DNA of 64,000 nt, from positions 1-64,000 of the forward strand of contig JAFRJX010000008.1 in the NCBI GenBank assembly GCA_017432025.1, read 5' to 3'. Within the stretch, counting starts at the first letter, position 1. Each line of letters begins with the position of its first letter. The notes below the pieces were generated by a model. It ran no database searches and was not told where the DNA came from. It worked only from the letters and a program-made list of their open reading frames with translations. Origin of the DNA: Candidatus Saccharimonadota bacterium. GTDB lineage: Bacteria > Patescibacteriota > Saccharimonadia > Saccharimonadales > Saccharimonadaceae. The position numbers were made by a program, and so were the translations under genes. This document shows positions 31,235 to 40,565 of this stretch, one piece after another.

Positions 31235-33004
31235 TTATTCGGTTGGAGTTTCTTCTGGAGTTTCCTCCTCGGCTGGGGATGGGCCGAGAACGATAACAAA
31301 GGTGCAGGTCTTTGGTAAGCCTTCAGGCATTTCTTTGCCATGGATGAAGTCGATATCATAGAACTTCTCAAGTAAGCGTTTGGTGCCTGGTGCGATAGTG
31401 TTAGTGTAGTATAAAGTGTAATCTTTGTCATAAGTACCGGCAGTAGTGTTGTCGATAACATCTACTTTATATCCAGCTTCTTCGAGTCTTTCTTTTTCAG
31501 CAGCAGCTTTGCCAGCTTCACCAGAAGCATTGTAAATAGCAATACTGTAGTTCTCGTAGGCGCGAGGATCGTTGTTGAGATTTTTTGCAACGAATTCTTG
31601 AATAGCAGTGTAATATTCAGCGCCACCGCGTGGTAAGACATAGGAGATGCCATTAATTGAACCGGTGGTCATGTAGTCTGGCCAGAGGTTAAGTTGACGC
31701 ATACTGTCAAAATTGAACTCGAAGGTAAGGTGAGCAAGGGATTTGATTTCATCAAGTGAAAAGTTGGTACGAAGATTATCACCAAGTGTACTAGCGAGAC
31801 TTAAGAAATCAGTAATGGAAAGATCTTTTTCAAAGACTTTATTCTTGATAGCAATAAGAATCTTTTGTTGGGAAGCGCCACGGGAGAAGTCACCACCAGC
31901 AGTACCATGACGAGCACGGGAAAGACCAAGGGCTTGTTCGCCATTCAAATTGTATGGTACGCCGGCTTGGTAGGTGGCACCGGTCCAATAATAGTCGTTA
32001 ATGTCTTCATCGAGAGTGACGGTAATACCGCCAAGGATTTCGACAACATCAATAAGGGAAGCCCAGTTGACGTGGACAAAGTATTGGAAATCTACGCCAA
32101 GAACTTGACCAACTTCGGTCATTACGGCTTGGTTAGCGGCTTTTTCTTCTTCGATTGATGCTTGGCCGCTGCCACCATTACACCAATATACCTCATTAAT
32201 CTTGTCTGTAGCTGTACAGTGTTTAGTGCCTGTATATGAACCACGTTTCAAATCGCGTGGCAATGAAAGCATGGCGATATCACCAGTCTTTTGGTTCAGG
32301 CTAATCATCATGATAGAGTCGGTAAGTTGGGAGCCAGCGTGATGACCGCGACCTTCATCGCCGTCCATATTATAACCGCTGGTACCAATGGCGAGAATAT
32401 TGGTACGACCATTAGCGTCAGTTTTAAGATCGACATAGGTTGGCTCAATGTAACGAATAAGGTCCATAATGTTGCCTTGGCCGCCAGTGATTTTTGCAAT
32501 AATGTCATTACCCCAATAGACGCCCCAAATGATGAGACCACAAAGAGCTAAAACAATAATGAGAAGAGCAATTTTGATGCCTTTAATGAGTTTTGGATGC
32601 TTGCGATTAGCTTTCTTTTCGGCCTTTTTTTGCTTTTTGGCTTCTTTTTTCGCCTGCTTGCTAGCTTTTTTCTCAGCTTTCTTATCAGGAATTGTCACAT
32701 CTTCGGATTCTTTTAATTCGCCGGATTCGCTATCGATATCGAAAGCTTGAACTGGTTTCAAAAAGTCTTCGACAGTCTGTTTTGGTTCTTCAACTTCAAC
32801 GGTTTTAACCTTCTCTTCTTTAACTGGTTCAGAAACCTCTTTGACAGCAAGTTTCTTCACCGGTTTAGGTTTAACCGGAGCGGTTTTAGGTTTAGTAGTC
32901 GCAGTTTTCTTAACAGTGACAGTGGCACTGGATGTCTTCTTCGGCGCCACTTTTTTTGGAGCGTCGCGAAGAGTAAGCCCATCAATTGATTTATTCTCTT
33001 TCAT
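31235..33004 (-). CDS. LytR-CpsA-Psr (LCP) family wall-polymer ligase
   Basis: LCP enzymes attach wall glycopolymers from lipid carriers to peptidoglycan outside the membrane. The 589-residue protein has a 140-residue Lys/Ala-rich cytoplasmic part, a helix (about residues 142-165), and then the LCP domain. Its RTNILAIGTSGY, SQLTDSIMMISLNQKTGD, SLPRDLKRGSY and LGLSRARHGTAGGDFSRGAS blocks carry the key Asp and Arg residues. A LytR_C domain (SIAIYNASGEAGKAAAEKER) follows. It probably acts on the polymer encoded by the genes at 36-49 kb. Confidence 0.95.
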   Translation of the reverse strand: MKENKSIDGLTLRDAPKKVAPKKTSSATVTVKKTATTKPKTAPVKPKPVKKLAVKEVSEPVKEEKVKTVEVEEPKQTVEDFLKPVQAFDIDSESGELKESEDVTIPDKKAEKKASKQAKKEAKKQKKAEKKANRKHPKLIKGIKIALLIIVLALCGLIIWGVYWGNDIIAKITGGQGNIMDLIRYIEPTYVDLKTDANGRTNILAIGTSGYNMDGDEGRGHHAGSQLTDSIMMISLNQKTGDIAMLSLPRDLKRGSYTGTKHCTATDKINEVYWCNGGSGQASIEEEKAANQAVMTEVGQVLGVDFQYFVHVNWASLIDVVEILGGITVTLDEDINDYYWTGATYQAGVPYNLNGEQALGLSRARHGTAGGDFSRGASQQKILIAIKNKVFEKDLSITDFLSLASTLGDNLRTNFSLDEIKSLAHLTFEFNFDSMRQLNLWPDYMTTGSINGISYVLPRGGAEYYTAIQEFVAKNLNNDPRAYENYSIAIYNASGEAGKAAAEKERLEEAGYKVDVIDNTTAGTYDKDYTLYYTNTIAPGTKRLLEKFYDIDFIHGKEMPEGLPKTCTFVIVLGPSPAEEETPEETPTE

Positions 33005-33008
33005 TATT

Positions 33009-33018
33009 TATAATTATA
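33009..33018. promoter_or_regulatory. Shared palindromic promoter of lexA-like and LCP genes
   Basis: TATAATTATA is its own inverse, so both strands carry TATAAT here. On the plus strand it lies 6 nt before the lexA-like ATG at 33021; on the minus strand 8 nt before the LCP ATG at 33004. Confidence 0.65.
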
Positions 33019-33020
33019 TC

Positions 33021-33353
33021 ATGGTAGCCGTTAAATTGACGAAAAAACAATTAGCAGTTTTAGACTTTTTACGTGAATACACGGACGAAAAAGGCGTTTC
33101 ACCGTCTTATCGTGAAATAATGGCAGGACTTGGACTATCGAGCGTGTCGGCGGTGGCTGAACACATCGATAATTTAATTGAGAAAGGTGTGATTCAGAAG
33201 AATCCGGGCGAGGCAAGATCGCTTGAAATTTTAGATTATGAGCACAAAGAGACCGTTGAACTATTTAAAAGTAGATTAGAATTTGCGCCGGACGAAGATA
33301 AAGAAATTCTGTTGAAGGCTGCAGATATATTAGGGCTCGACCTCGAGTCGTAA
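33021..33353 (+). CDS. LexA-type DNA-binding protein without peptidase domain
   Basis: The 110-residue protein matches the LexA winged-helix domain: LTKKQLAVLDFLREYTDEKG, SPSYREIMAGLGLSSVSAVA, EHIDNLIEKGVIQKNPGEAR. The C-terminal S24 autoprotease domain, which lets RecA switch LexA off, is absent; it is replaced by a short acidic helical tail. The start is the ATG at 33021 with its promoter rather than one at 32841 inside the divergent gene. It may be a repressor that cannot self-cleave. LexA boxes were not identified. Confidence 0.88.
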   Translation: MVAVKLTKKQLAVLDFLREYTDEKGVSPSYREIMAGLGLSSVSAVAEHIDNLIEKGVIQKNPGEARSLEILDYEHKETVELFKSRLEFAPDEDKEILLKAADILGLDLES

Positions 33354-33404
33354 AGTTTACAAAAATAATCATAATTGTTATTATGTTATTAGGAGTATTT
33401 TCTG

Positions 33405-33959
33405 ATGGCAGCAAAAAGACGAACACGTAAAAGCAGAAAATGGATTTCAAGGTTGTTCTTTTTGCTTCTCATCGTCGCAGCGTGCGTACTTTGTTATTTC
33501 GTTTGGGATGCTTATTTTAGAGATAAAAGTCCAAAAGGAGATGATCCGAAGCCGAATGGATCTTCAGTCGAGACTAAGACTGACGATAAAAAAGAGGAAG
33601 AGGATAAAACCGAACAGACAGATGAAAAGGAAAAAGTGCCGCAGTATGATGGTGATGATCCGAATACGGCGCCTGGCTTAACTGGCGCAATTACTTATAC
33701 TGGAGTTTCGAATGGATATCTTAGAATTAGAGTGAATATCGATCAGTATCTCGCAAGTGGTAGCTGCAATGTAGTACTCACGCGTGGTGGCACGCAAATC
33801 TTTAGTGATTATGCAAATATCGTTTCTTCAGCATCAACGGCGACTTGTGAAGGATTTGATATTCCGATGACTAATCTAGGTTCTGGAAATACGCAAGTAA
33901 AAATCACATTTAGCTCGGGTGACCGCTCCGGCTCAGCCTCAACGGAGGTGGCACTATAA
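33405..33959 (+). CDS. Anchored extracellular protein, unknown
   Basis: The 184-residue protein has a basic start (KRRTRKSRKWISR), one membrane helix (about residues 17-36), an acidic Lys/Glu/Asp linker (to residue 85) and a small beta-rich outer domain with two cysteines. The domain repeats ITYTGVSNGYLRIRV-type strands, reminiscent of small Ig-like modules. Its stop overlaps the ATG of the next gene (TAATG), so it is co-produced with the lysozyme-like/ricin protein and may help anchor it. No known family is certain. AGGAG lies 9 nt upstream of the ATG. Confidence 0.75.
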   Translation: MAAKRRTRKSRKWISRLFFLLLIVAACVLCYFVWDAYFRDKSPKGDDPKPNGSSVETKTDDKKEEEDKTEQTDEKEKVPQYDGDDPNTAPGLTGAITYTGVSNGYLRIRVNIDQYLASGSCNVVLTRGGTQIFSDYANIVSSASTATCEGFDIPMTNLGSGNTQVKITFSSGDRSGSASTEVAL

Positions 33960-36565
33960 TGTACATCTCACAGTGCAAGAAAAATGAAGTGGGTAAGATG
34001 CGTGTGAGAAGGCGTGATATAAGAATCTGGTACTTAGCGCTTAGTGTGTTTGCAGCGGTGTTTTTATTTACATTCTTGTCACTGAACTTTGACAAGATTG
34101 ATACAGAAGTCAATGCAGCGAATTTATCAAATTTTGATCCTGGGTATATTATTTCGGATTACCAAATGGGAAATTACAATTCGATGACGGAAGCAGAGAT
34201 TCAGGCGTTTCTCACGATGAAAAATCCGTGCGACAATACAGACTATAATTATTATCTAAGATTATCAGCGAACACGAATTATAAATGGCACTGGGCAAAC
34301 GGTCATTTTGTTTGTCTCTCGGAAGAAAGATTTGGTGATGGCGAAGTAATTGGTTCGGGCGATACAGCGGCACATATTATTTGGCAGGCGGCGCAAGATT
34401 ATAGGATTAATCCGCAGGCTCTCATTGTACTACTTCAAAAGGAAACCGGTTTAATCACGGATCGAATTCCAAATAATGGCGATTATCGTAAGGCAACCGG
34501 TTATGGTTGTCCGGATACGGCACCATGCTCGGCACAGTATTATGGATTTAAGAATCAAATTAGAAAAGCAGCGGCATTATTTAGAACTGTGCTTGATGGC
34601 GGTTGGACGAACTATCCACTCGGCGAGAACTATATTCAATACAACCCGAATGCAGCTTGTGGTGGTTCGGTAGTAAATGTACGTTCGCTCGCAACTTCGG
34701 CACTTTATCGTTATACGCCATATCAGCCAAATGCTGGAGCACTTGCTGCCGGATATGGTACGGCATATTGTGGTGCGTATGGTAACCGAAACTTCTACCA
34801 CTACTTTGAAGATTGGTTTGGCGGAATTACTGATAATGGCATGGTTTATGATAGTAGAGATTACTCCGGCACATTCAATATATTATACGCAGGTAATCAC
34901 ACGAAAGCTGTAGGGGTGACGGAAGATAATTTAACAGTAAACGACTTTGATAAAACTGACGATACAGAAAAATGGGAGATCAAGAAATATAAGACTTATT
35001 ACACAATTAAGAACGTATCGACTGGCAAAGTGATTGGCGTGGATGATGTAAACTTTGAAAATAAAACAAATGTATCGCAAATTAATTCGGATAGTTCCTG
35101 CAGAGAAAAATGGAATTTTACGCGAAATGTAGATGGTTCGGTTACAATTCATAACGTGTGCGCACCAGAATATGTACTTGATCTTCAGAATGGTGAAACA
35201 AATGTACAAATTTATTCCAAGACGGAATTTGAGAATGATCACCAAAAGTGGGTGCTAGTGCCGACGACGGTTATCGAGATTGAAAATGGTACATATTATA
35301 TTCAGGCCGGCAAACACAATAAATATATGGGTGTGGCTGGGAATAGTATTGTGAGCGGTAGCAACGTACAGACCGATGTTTATCAAAAGACGGACGGTTC
35401 GAGACACTGGGTATTCACGAAAGTTGCGAACGAAAGTTATTACACGATTACGAATGGCGAAAGTGGATTAATGCTCGGTATGAAGAAAGACTCAGTCCAG
35501 AACAAGACCAATATTTTGCTATGCGGTTCGGAGGACGGATGCTTAGTAAACTGGTACATCGAGGAATATGATAGCAACAGTTATTATATTCGGAGTGCTT
35601 ATGACATTACTTATGTGTTTGATCTACAGAACGGTGATTCGAATGTCCAGATTTATGAAAAGAGAAGCAATAATGTGCATCAACAATGGTTTATTACGAA
35701 GGAAGTATCGCTTGAAGCGTATGCTGGAACTTACAATATTATATATGCCGGAAACCAGAATAAGACGCTCGGCATCGAAAATGATTCGAATGTAGCAGTG
35801 ATGACGACGAAGGGGAGTGATACGACGCAACAATGGAGGATTGAAATTGTAGAAGATTACTATGTATTTAGGAATGTAGGTACGAATAAGGTCATGGATG
35901 TGGCGGGTACGAGTTTAGCGAACAGAGCAAATGTACAACAGTTCGAATTAAATAAGTCCTGCGAACAAAGATTTAATGTTGAAAAGAATAAAGACGAAAC
36001 ACTTACGATTCACAATAAGTGTGATGAAAGATTTGTGCTAGATGTGCATAATGGTGTTTCGAATGTCCAGATTTATACGAAGACGAGTTATGAAAATGAT
36101 CATCAAAAGTGGGTGCTAAAGGAAGCCGATACGACGAATTACAGTGGTACATATCAGATTATGTATTCTGGTGACCACAGCAAGGCGCTCGCGATTGTAA
36201 ATAATTCAACGGAGAACTATGCGAATGCCTTGGTTGAGCCAATTAAGGAAAACTATATCGGACAACAATGGAAGATTGAAAAGGTCGATGATTTTTACAC
36301 GATTACGAATGTGGGAACAGGAAAACTTCTTGATGTGGAATATGGCCAGTTTAAGAATAAATCGAATGTGTGGCAATATGCCCTAAATAAAACCTGTGCT
36401 CAGAGATGGCATTTTACGAAGAATGTAAATGGCACAGTAACGATTCAGAATGCTTGTGCGCCAGAATTTGTGCTCGATGTACATAATGGTATTTCAAACG
36501 TCCAGATTTATACGAAGACGAGTTATGCAAATGACCACCAAGAGTGGCTCCTAAATGTGCTATAA
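33959..36565 (+). CDS. Secreted lysozyme-like domain with four ricin-type lectin repeats
   Basis: The 868-residue protein has a helix near residues 23-43 that serves as signal or anchor. The first domain (about residues 55-290) has ALIVLLQKETGLITD, ATGYGCPDTAPCSAQYYGFK and YRYTPYQPNAGALAAGYG. These are shared, as I recall, by secreted Actinobacteria proteins with a lysozyme-like fold; the Glu after QK is the possible acid. Four tandem beta-trefoil repeats follow (starting near residues 300, 440, 580 and 715), each with QxW-like ends and VLDxxNGxSNVQIY. They probably bind sugars. This could act on the host wall. Confidence 0.8.
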   Translation: MYISQCKKNEVGKMRVRRRDIRIWYLALSVFAAVFLFTFLSLNFDKIDTEVNAANLSNFDPGYIISDYQMGNYNSMTEAEIQAFLTMKNPCDNTDYNYYLRLSANTNYKWHWANGHFVCLSEERFGDGEVIGSGDTAAHIIWQAAQDYRINPQALIVLLQKETGLITDRIPNNGDYRKATGYGCPDTAPCSAQYYGFKNQIRKAAALFRTVLDGGWTNYPLGENYIQYNPNAACGGSVVNVRSLATSALYRYTPYQPNAGALAAGYGTAYCGAYGNRNFYHYFEDWFGGITDNGMVYDSRDYSGTFNILYAGNHTKAVGVTEDNLTVNDFDKTDDTEKWEIKKYKTYYTIKNVSTGKVIGVDDVNFENKTNVSQINSDSSCREKWNFTRNVDGSVTIHNVCAPEYVLDLQNGETNVQIYSKTEFENDHQKWVLVPTTVIEIENGTYYIQAGKHNKYMGVAGNSIVSGSNVQTDVYQKTDGSRHWVFTKVANESYYTITNGESGLMLGMKKDSVQNKTNILLCGSEDGCLVNWYIEEYDSNSYYIRSAYDITYVFDLQNGDSNVQIYEKRSNNVHQQWFITKEVSLEAYAGTYNIIYAGNQNKTLGIENDSNVAVMTTKGSDTTQQWRIEIVEDYYVFRNVGTNKVMDVAGTSLANRANVQQFELNKSCEQRFNVEKNKDETLTIHNKCDERFVLDVHNGVSNVQIYTKTSYENDHQKWVLKEADTTNYSGTYQIMYSGDHSKALAIVNNSTENYANALVEPIKENYIGQQWKIEKVDDFYTITNVGTGKLLDVEYGQFKNKSNVWQYALNKTCAQRWHFTKNVNGTVTIQNACAPEFVLDVHNGISNVQIYTKTSYANDHQEWLLNVL

Positions 36566-36566
36566 T
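36561..36566 (+). promoter_or_regulatory. -10 box of the glycerophosphotransferase gene
   Basis: TATAAT, 10 nt before the ATG at 36577, inside the last codons of the upstream gene. Confidence 0.5.
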
Positions 36567-36576
36567 TAGTACAGAG

Positions 36577-37764
36577 ATGGTACCGAAGAAAAAAATTGCT
36601 GTTCATATTCAGAGCGAAGTGCAGTTTTTTACGTTGGAACCGTTACTAAAAGAATTAAAGAAGCAACCATATTCCGTCGAGATTGTGACGGATATTTTTG
36701 AGAACAATGAAAGTGGCTACAAGGAGATGGCGGCGAGCGTGGTACAGCTAATTAAAAAAGCTGGCTACAATCCGAAGAGTCTAGATAGTTTTCCGGATAC
36801 GGTATTTGATGCATATTTAACACCTTATATCGACAACAAGGTGAAGTCGAAATGCTATTTAAAGTATGAATACGGAACACTAAACATTAAGCCAAATCTA
36901 ACTTATATTCCGGAAGTAATGCAGGAGTATCACGGTTTTCTCTGCCAGAGCACGATTACGAATGATATGTTGCAGGTTTATGGAAGAACATTCCCGGTAG
37001 ATAATCTAAGATTCTTCGGTAAGAAGAAAAAGGCGGTAAAAAGGGAAAAGCCACAGGTGTTATTCGCGCCAACTTATAATGATGTGGATACGGAAGATGA
37101 GTTGGTTGAGATTGTAAAGAACCTGAAAAAGAAATACTATGTGGTAGTAAAAGGGCACCATGGTACAGAATTCTTGAAGAAAAATGCTTCGAAGAAACAA
37201 GTGCTAGTAGACCTTGCAGATAAATATTACGGATCAGAAGCGAGCTTGTCAAATTTGATTCTGGAATCGGATGTGTGCCTATTTGGCAATTCATCGGCGA
37301 TTGGCGAGGCACTATATGCAGGTGTGCCGTGCGCAGTAGCGACTGGAGATTTGGATTGTTTTAAACTAGGTAATATTCATACAACGCAGTATTTATTTGT
37401 GAGAGACGGATACATTCCTTACGCGAAGACGGCGGCTGACGTGAATAAGGTAATCGAGGCGGCTTTGTCAAAGAAAATGGTTGAGAAACAAAAGGAACTG
37501 AGCCAAAAGATTTTCCCGAAGGAATACCGGACGGGCGTAAAAGGATACCTTGATGTAATTAATTATTTCCTATATGACGAAGTGGCACAAGATTATCTGA
37601 AACTCCATGATCAAAATATTGCAGAGAAGATGGACTTAAAAGCAGAACTTAGAAAAGCGAAAGCAAGAATTGATGCATTAGAAGATATTGAAAAGAGAAA
37701 ATTAAATAGAATTGTAGCTAAATTTTATAAATTAGAAGGGAAAATAAGACATGGGAAAAGTTAA
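36577..37764 (+). CDS. CDP-glycerol glycerophosphotransferase-like protein (TagB/TagF type)
   Basis: The 395-residue protein belongs to the family that joins glycerol phosphate to wall polymers. Visible are FAPTYNDVDTEDELVEIVKN, VVKGHHGTEFLKKNASKKQV, DLADKYYGSEASLSNLILES, and DVCLFGNSSAIGEALYAGVP, which form the nucleotide-sugar site. A helical C-terminus may contact the membrane. I start it at 36577 because the family begins with KKKIAVHIQSE. The gene for CDP-glycerol synthesis overlaps its end by 14 nt, which supports the substrate. Confidence 0.85.
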   Translation: MVPKKKIAVHIQSEVQFFTLEPLLKELKKQPYSVEIVTDIFENNESGYKEMAASVVQLIKKAGYNPKSLDSFPDTVFDAYLTPYIDNKVKSKCYLKYEYGTLNIKPNLTYIPEVMQEYHGFLCQSTITNDMLQVYGRTFPVDNLRFFGKKKKAVKREKPQVLFAPTYNDVDTEDELVEIVKNLKKKYYVVVKGHHGTEFLKKNASKKQVLVDLADKYYGSEASLSNLILESDVCLFGNSSAIGEALYAGVPCAVATGDLDCFKLGNIHTTQYLFVRDGYIPYAKTAADVNKVIEAALSKKMVEKQKELSQKIFPKEYRTGVKGYLDVINYFLYDEVAQDYLKLHDQNIAEKMDLKAELRKAKARIDALEDIEKRKLNRIVAKFYKLEGKIRHGKS

Positions 37765-38167
37765 AATTGGTTATCTCGGTGGATGTTGGGATTTGTTCCA
37801 TGTGGGACACTTAAACTATATTCGCGAGGCGAAGAAGCGCTGTGATTATTTAATTGTGGATGTGACGCCAGATGAAATCATGTTCAAGCAGAAGAATAAA
37901 CATCCGATTATTGGCGAGCAGAATCGCCTCGAAGTAGTGAGAGCGATTAAATATGTCGATAGGGCGGAACTATCCGGTGAGGGTAGAGATTTTGAAGCGC
38001 TCGAAAAATATGGTTACAATATCTTGTTTATCAGTGAAGATCATAAAGGTAAAGAATACTACAATAATCTTGAAAAAGAGATGAAAGAAAAAGGTGTTGA
38101 GGTGGTGTACATCCCTTACACGCAAGGAATTTCCTCAACACAGATTCGCGCTGATTTAGGTAAATAA
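37751..38167 (+). CDS. tagD: Glycerol-3-phosphate cytidylyltransferase-like enzyme (TagD)
   Basis: This 138-residue enzyme makes an activated alcohol such as CDP-glycerol from CTP. It has the cytidylyltransferase signatures GGCWDLFHVGHLNYIREAKK (HxGH) and ISSTQIR near the end. The length fits TagD. Pairing with the TagF-like gene supports a glycerol-phosphate-containing wall polymer, though other alcohols are possible. Confidence 0.9.
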   Translation: MGKVKIGYLGGCWDLFHVGHLNYIREAKKRCDYLIVDVTPDEIMFKQKNKHPIIGEQNRLEVVRAIKYVDRAELSGEGRDFEALEKYGYNILFISEDHKGKEYYNNLEKEMKEKGVEVVYIPYTQGISSTQIRADLGK

Positions 38168-39166
38168 TTATTTCTTAAGTTTTAGTTTCTTGAAGGTACG
38201 AGAAAAAGCGTTTTTGATGCCTTCATACTGGACGATTTGGAAGAAACGGATGAGTGGGTTTTTAGAGAAGATGGCTTCTTTTCCTTCATAGCTAATGTAT
38301 TTTTCTTCTGGAACATCTTCTTTTTCGTATTTTTTAATCTGTTCTTCACAGTAGGCGAGGGCTTCGTCATATGGAGTATTCTTGAGAAAATCGATAAGAC
38401 GATAGTAATAGACGTAGCTAGAACCGTTGAGCTTAACTTGACCTTTCTCGTCGATAGATTTAATCATTTTGAGCCAGAATTTGTTGCCTTCGGTTTTGAC
38501 GCGAGGATCAGTGTTGGTGGCTTGACCGGAGTGGTAGCGGGATTTAATGAGTATCTTTGGAATATGAACGAAGCGGTAGGTTTTGTTCATCTCGAACCAT
38601 TTGGCGTAATCCTGAGTACAGGCGAGTTTGGTATCGAGAAGACCATAAGTGTCCCAGGCGGCTTTTGGAATGAGAATGGAATTGCCGTTTAAGATACCGC
38701 GCATGAGAGCGTAGATTGGTTTTTCTTCGACTAAATCGTGATTAATAATCATTTCAGTAATGGTACGACCACGGAGATTGACGAGACGATAGTCGGAATA
38801 GGCGATAACTTTTTTACCGAGAAGGCCATGCTCTTTGAGGTAGTTGATTTCGGCTTCGACTTTGTTTTCGAAATACATATCATCGTGAGAGAGCCAAGAG
38901 AAGTATTCGCCTTTCATTTTTTCAACGCCGTAATTGATAGCGGAAGAGACGCCACCATTCTTTTTGTTGTAGTAACGAATTTTGTCGCCATAGCTTCTCG
39001 CGATTTTGTCGGTTTTGCCACCATCGGTGGAACCATCGTTTACAACAATAATTTCAACGTTTGGATAGGTTTGAGCGAGGGCGCTGTCGATGGCATCTTT
39101 CATGTAGTTGGCGCCGTTATAAACCGGAATCACAATTGAGACTAGAGGGAGAGTATCTTTTTTCAT
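38168..39166 (-). CDS. Family 2 glycosyltransferase
   Basis: The 332-residue protein has the GT-A start VSIVIPVYNGANYMKDAIDS, VNDGSTDGGKTDKIARSYGD, and SWLSHDDMYFENKVEAEINY with the DXD-like DD. It adds a sugar to the surface polymer; donor and acceptor are unknown. It is the last of five minus-strand genes that start at 43547, with 1 nt between it and the next. Confidence 0.92.
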   Translation of the reverse strand: MKKDTLPLVSIVIPVYNGANYMKDAIDSALAQTYPNVEIIVVNDGSTDGGKTDKIARSYGDKIRYYNKKNGGVSSAINYGVEKMKGEYFSWLSHDDMYFENKVEAEINYLKEHGLLGKKVIAYSDYRLVNLRGRTITEMIINHDLVEEKPIYALMRGILNGNSILIPKAAWDTYGLLDTKLACTQDYAKWFEMNKTYRFVHIPKILIKSRYHSGQATNTDPRVKTEGNKFWLKMIKSIDEKGQVKLNGSSYVYYYRLIDFLKNTPYDEALAYCEEQIKKYEKEDVPEEKYISYEGKEAIFSKNPLIRFFQIVQYEGIKNAFSRTFKKLKLKK

Positions 39167-39167
39167 C

Positions 39168-40565
39168 TTATTTTCTCACAAACTTTATAATTTTTTTAAC
39201 AATCTTTTTCGGGCTAATTTTTTTGCTCTGTTTTACTATTTTACTATACAATTCTTGATTATATGCATAAATTTTGGCTTGAACGGTGGTATTATTAAAA
39301 TCGAACTTTTCGTCTGGGAGTTTTCCGTCGAGGAATTTAGTTAGAGCATCGAGGTTTTTAGGAGCCGGATCTTCGGGAGAAGGTTTAGGCTTTCTTTTTG
39401 GAAGATTCTGGAAGAGTTTTTCATAGCTTGTGAAATATTTTTCTTCAGTGTAGTTTTTAAGGACGAATTTACGGCCGGTTTCACCACGAGTTTTACATTC
39501 TGCTGGATTATTTAAGAGATGTTCAATAGCTTTTTCGAGCTCTTTTGCATTTCTTTTAGTTGCGATGCCAATCGTGGGAGCGTTCACAGTATCTGGAAGA
39601 GCGGTGCCTTCAAAGACGATGACCGGTTTTTCACAGGACATCGCTTCGATCGCCATGAAGCCAAAACTTTCTTCGGTGGACGGAGCGAGAAACAGATCGG
39701 AAAGATTATAGACTTCGGCGAGCTCGGCTTCACTATTCAAGGTGCCAAGTTCAATGAGGCGAAACTTATTTTTAATTGAATCTAATAAACCTTTAACGCC
39801 GACTGTAACGATGGTGACGTCACGGTCGGTTTGAAGATTTTTTAGGGCTGACTCGATATAGTCGATGCCTTTAAATTCTTTTTGCGAGCGGCAGAAAATC
39901 ACGAAGGAATCGTCTGGAATCTGGTATTTCTTGCGATTGACCTTTTGCAGTTTAAAGACTTCAGTATCAATACCAAATGGGATGAGATGGACACGAAGGT
40001 TTTTGGTGGCATCAGATTTTTTGAAGAGATTCAACATAAATGGGGAATGAACGACGAAATCGGCATCGATGGAATTTAAGACGCGTTTACGCTGAGCATC
40101 GAGAGAAGTTTTATTCTGATCAGAATATTTAAAGACTTCGAGCATCGGGATATGTTCATCGGTGAGCCAGAAAGTGTCATGGATGTCGATGACAATGCTT
40201 TTATCCTTGATGCGAGTTAAGAATTCAATTGGGAGATGCATGTTGTGATACATGTGAAAATGGAGAAGATCGGCTGATTGATAAAGCGGATGATTAGTGA
40301 GCGCATCTTCGGTAACTGAAATCTGGTTCTTGATGGAAAGCTTTTCTTCGAGGGGTTCGATTTGCCAGTCAAAATTAGCAAGGTCATCGGAACTGAATAG
40401 TTCGACGACATCAGGATCTTTGCTATATTTGTGGTTGACTAAAAATTTCGCAGAGAAATCTTTGCTGCTGTGGTTGAAGTATTCCGTTAGGGAATAACCA
40501 TTAAAACGTCGGCCATAAATATCAACGTTATTTAGCTCGAGGACCCGTTTTGTCACTTCTTCCAA
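39168..40565 (-). CDS. Family 4 glycosyltransferase
   Basis: The 465-residue GT-B enzyme has IPFGIDTEVFKLQKVNRKKY, VIFCRSQKEFKGIDYIESAL, and the donor-binding block LFLAPSTEESFGFMAIEAMS followed by CEKPVIVFEG. A basic C-terminal tail (KIVKQSKKISPKKIVKKIIK) may hold it on the membrane. Its start overlaps the wecB-like gene by 13 nt. Confidence 0.9.
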   Translation of the reverse strand: MEEVTKRVLELNNVDIYGRRFNGYSLTEYFNHSSKDFSAKFLVNHKYSKDPDVVELFSSDDLANFDWQIEPLEEKLSIKNQISVTEDALTNHPLYQSADLLHFHMYHNMHLPIEFLTRIKDKSIVIDIHDTFWLTDEHIPMLEVFKYSDQNKTSLDAQRKRVLNSIDADFVVHSPFMLNLFKKSDATKNLRVHLIPFGIDTEVFKLQKVNRKKYQIPDDSFVIFCRSQKEFKGIDYIESALKNLQTDRDVTIVTVGVKGLLDSIKNKFRLIELGTLNSEAELAEVYNLSDLFLAPSTEESFGFMAIEAMSCEKPVIVFEGTALPDTVNAPTIGIATKRNAKELEKAIEHLLNNPAECKTRGETGRKFVLKNYTEEKYFTSYEKLFQNLPKRKPKPSPEDPAPKNLDALTKFLDGKLPDEKFDFNNTTVQAKIYAYNQELYSKIVKQSKKISPKKIVKKIIKFVRK

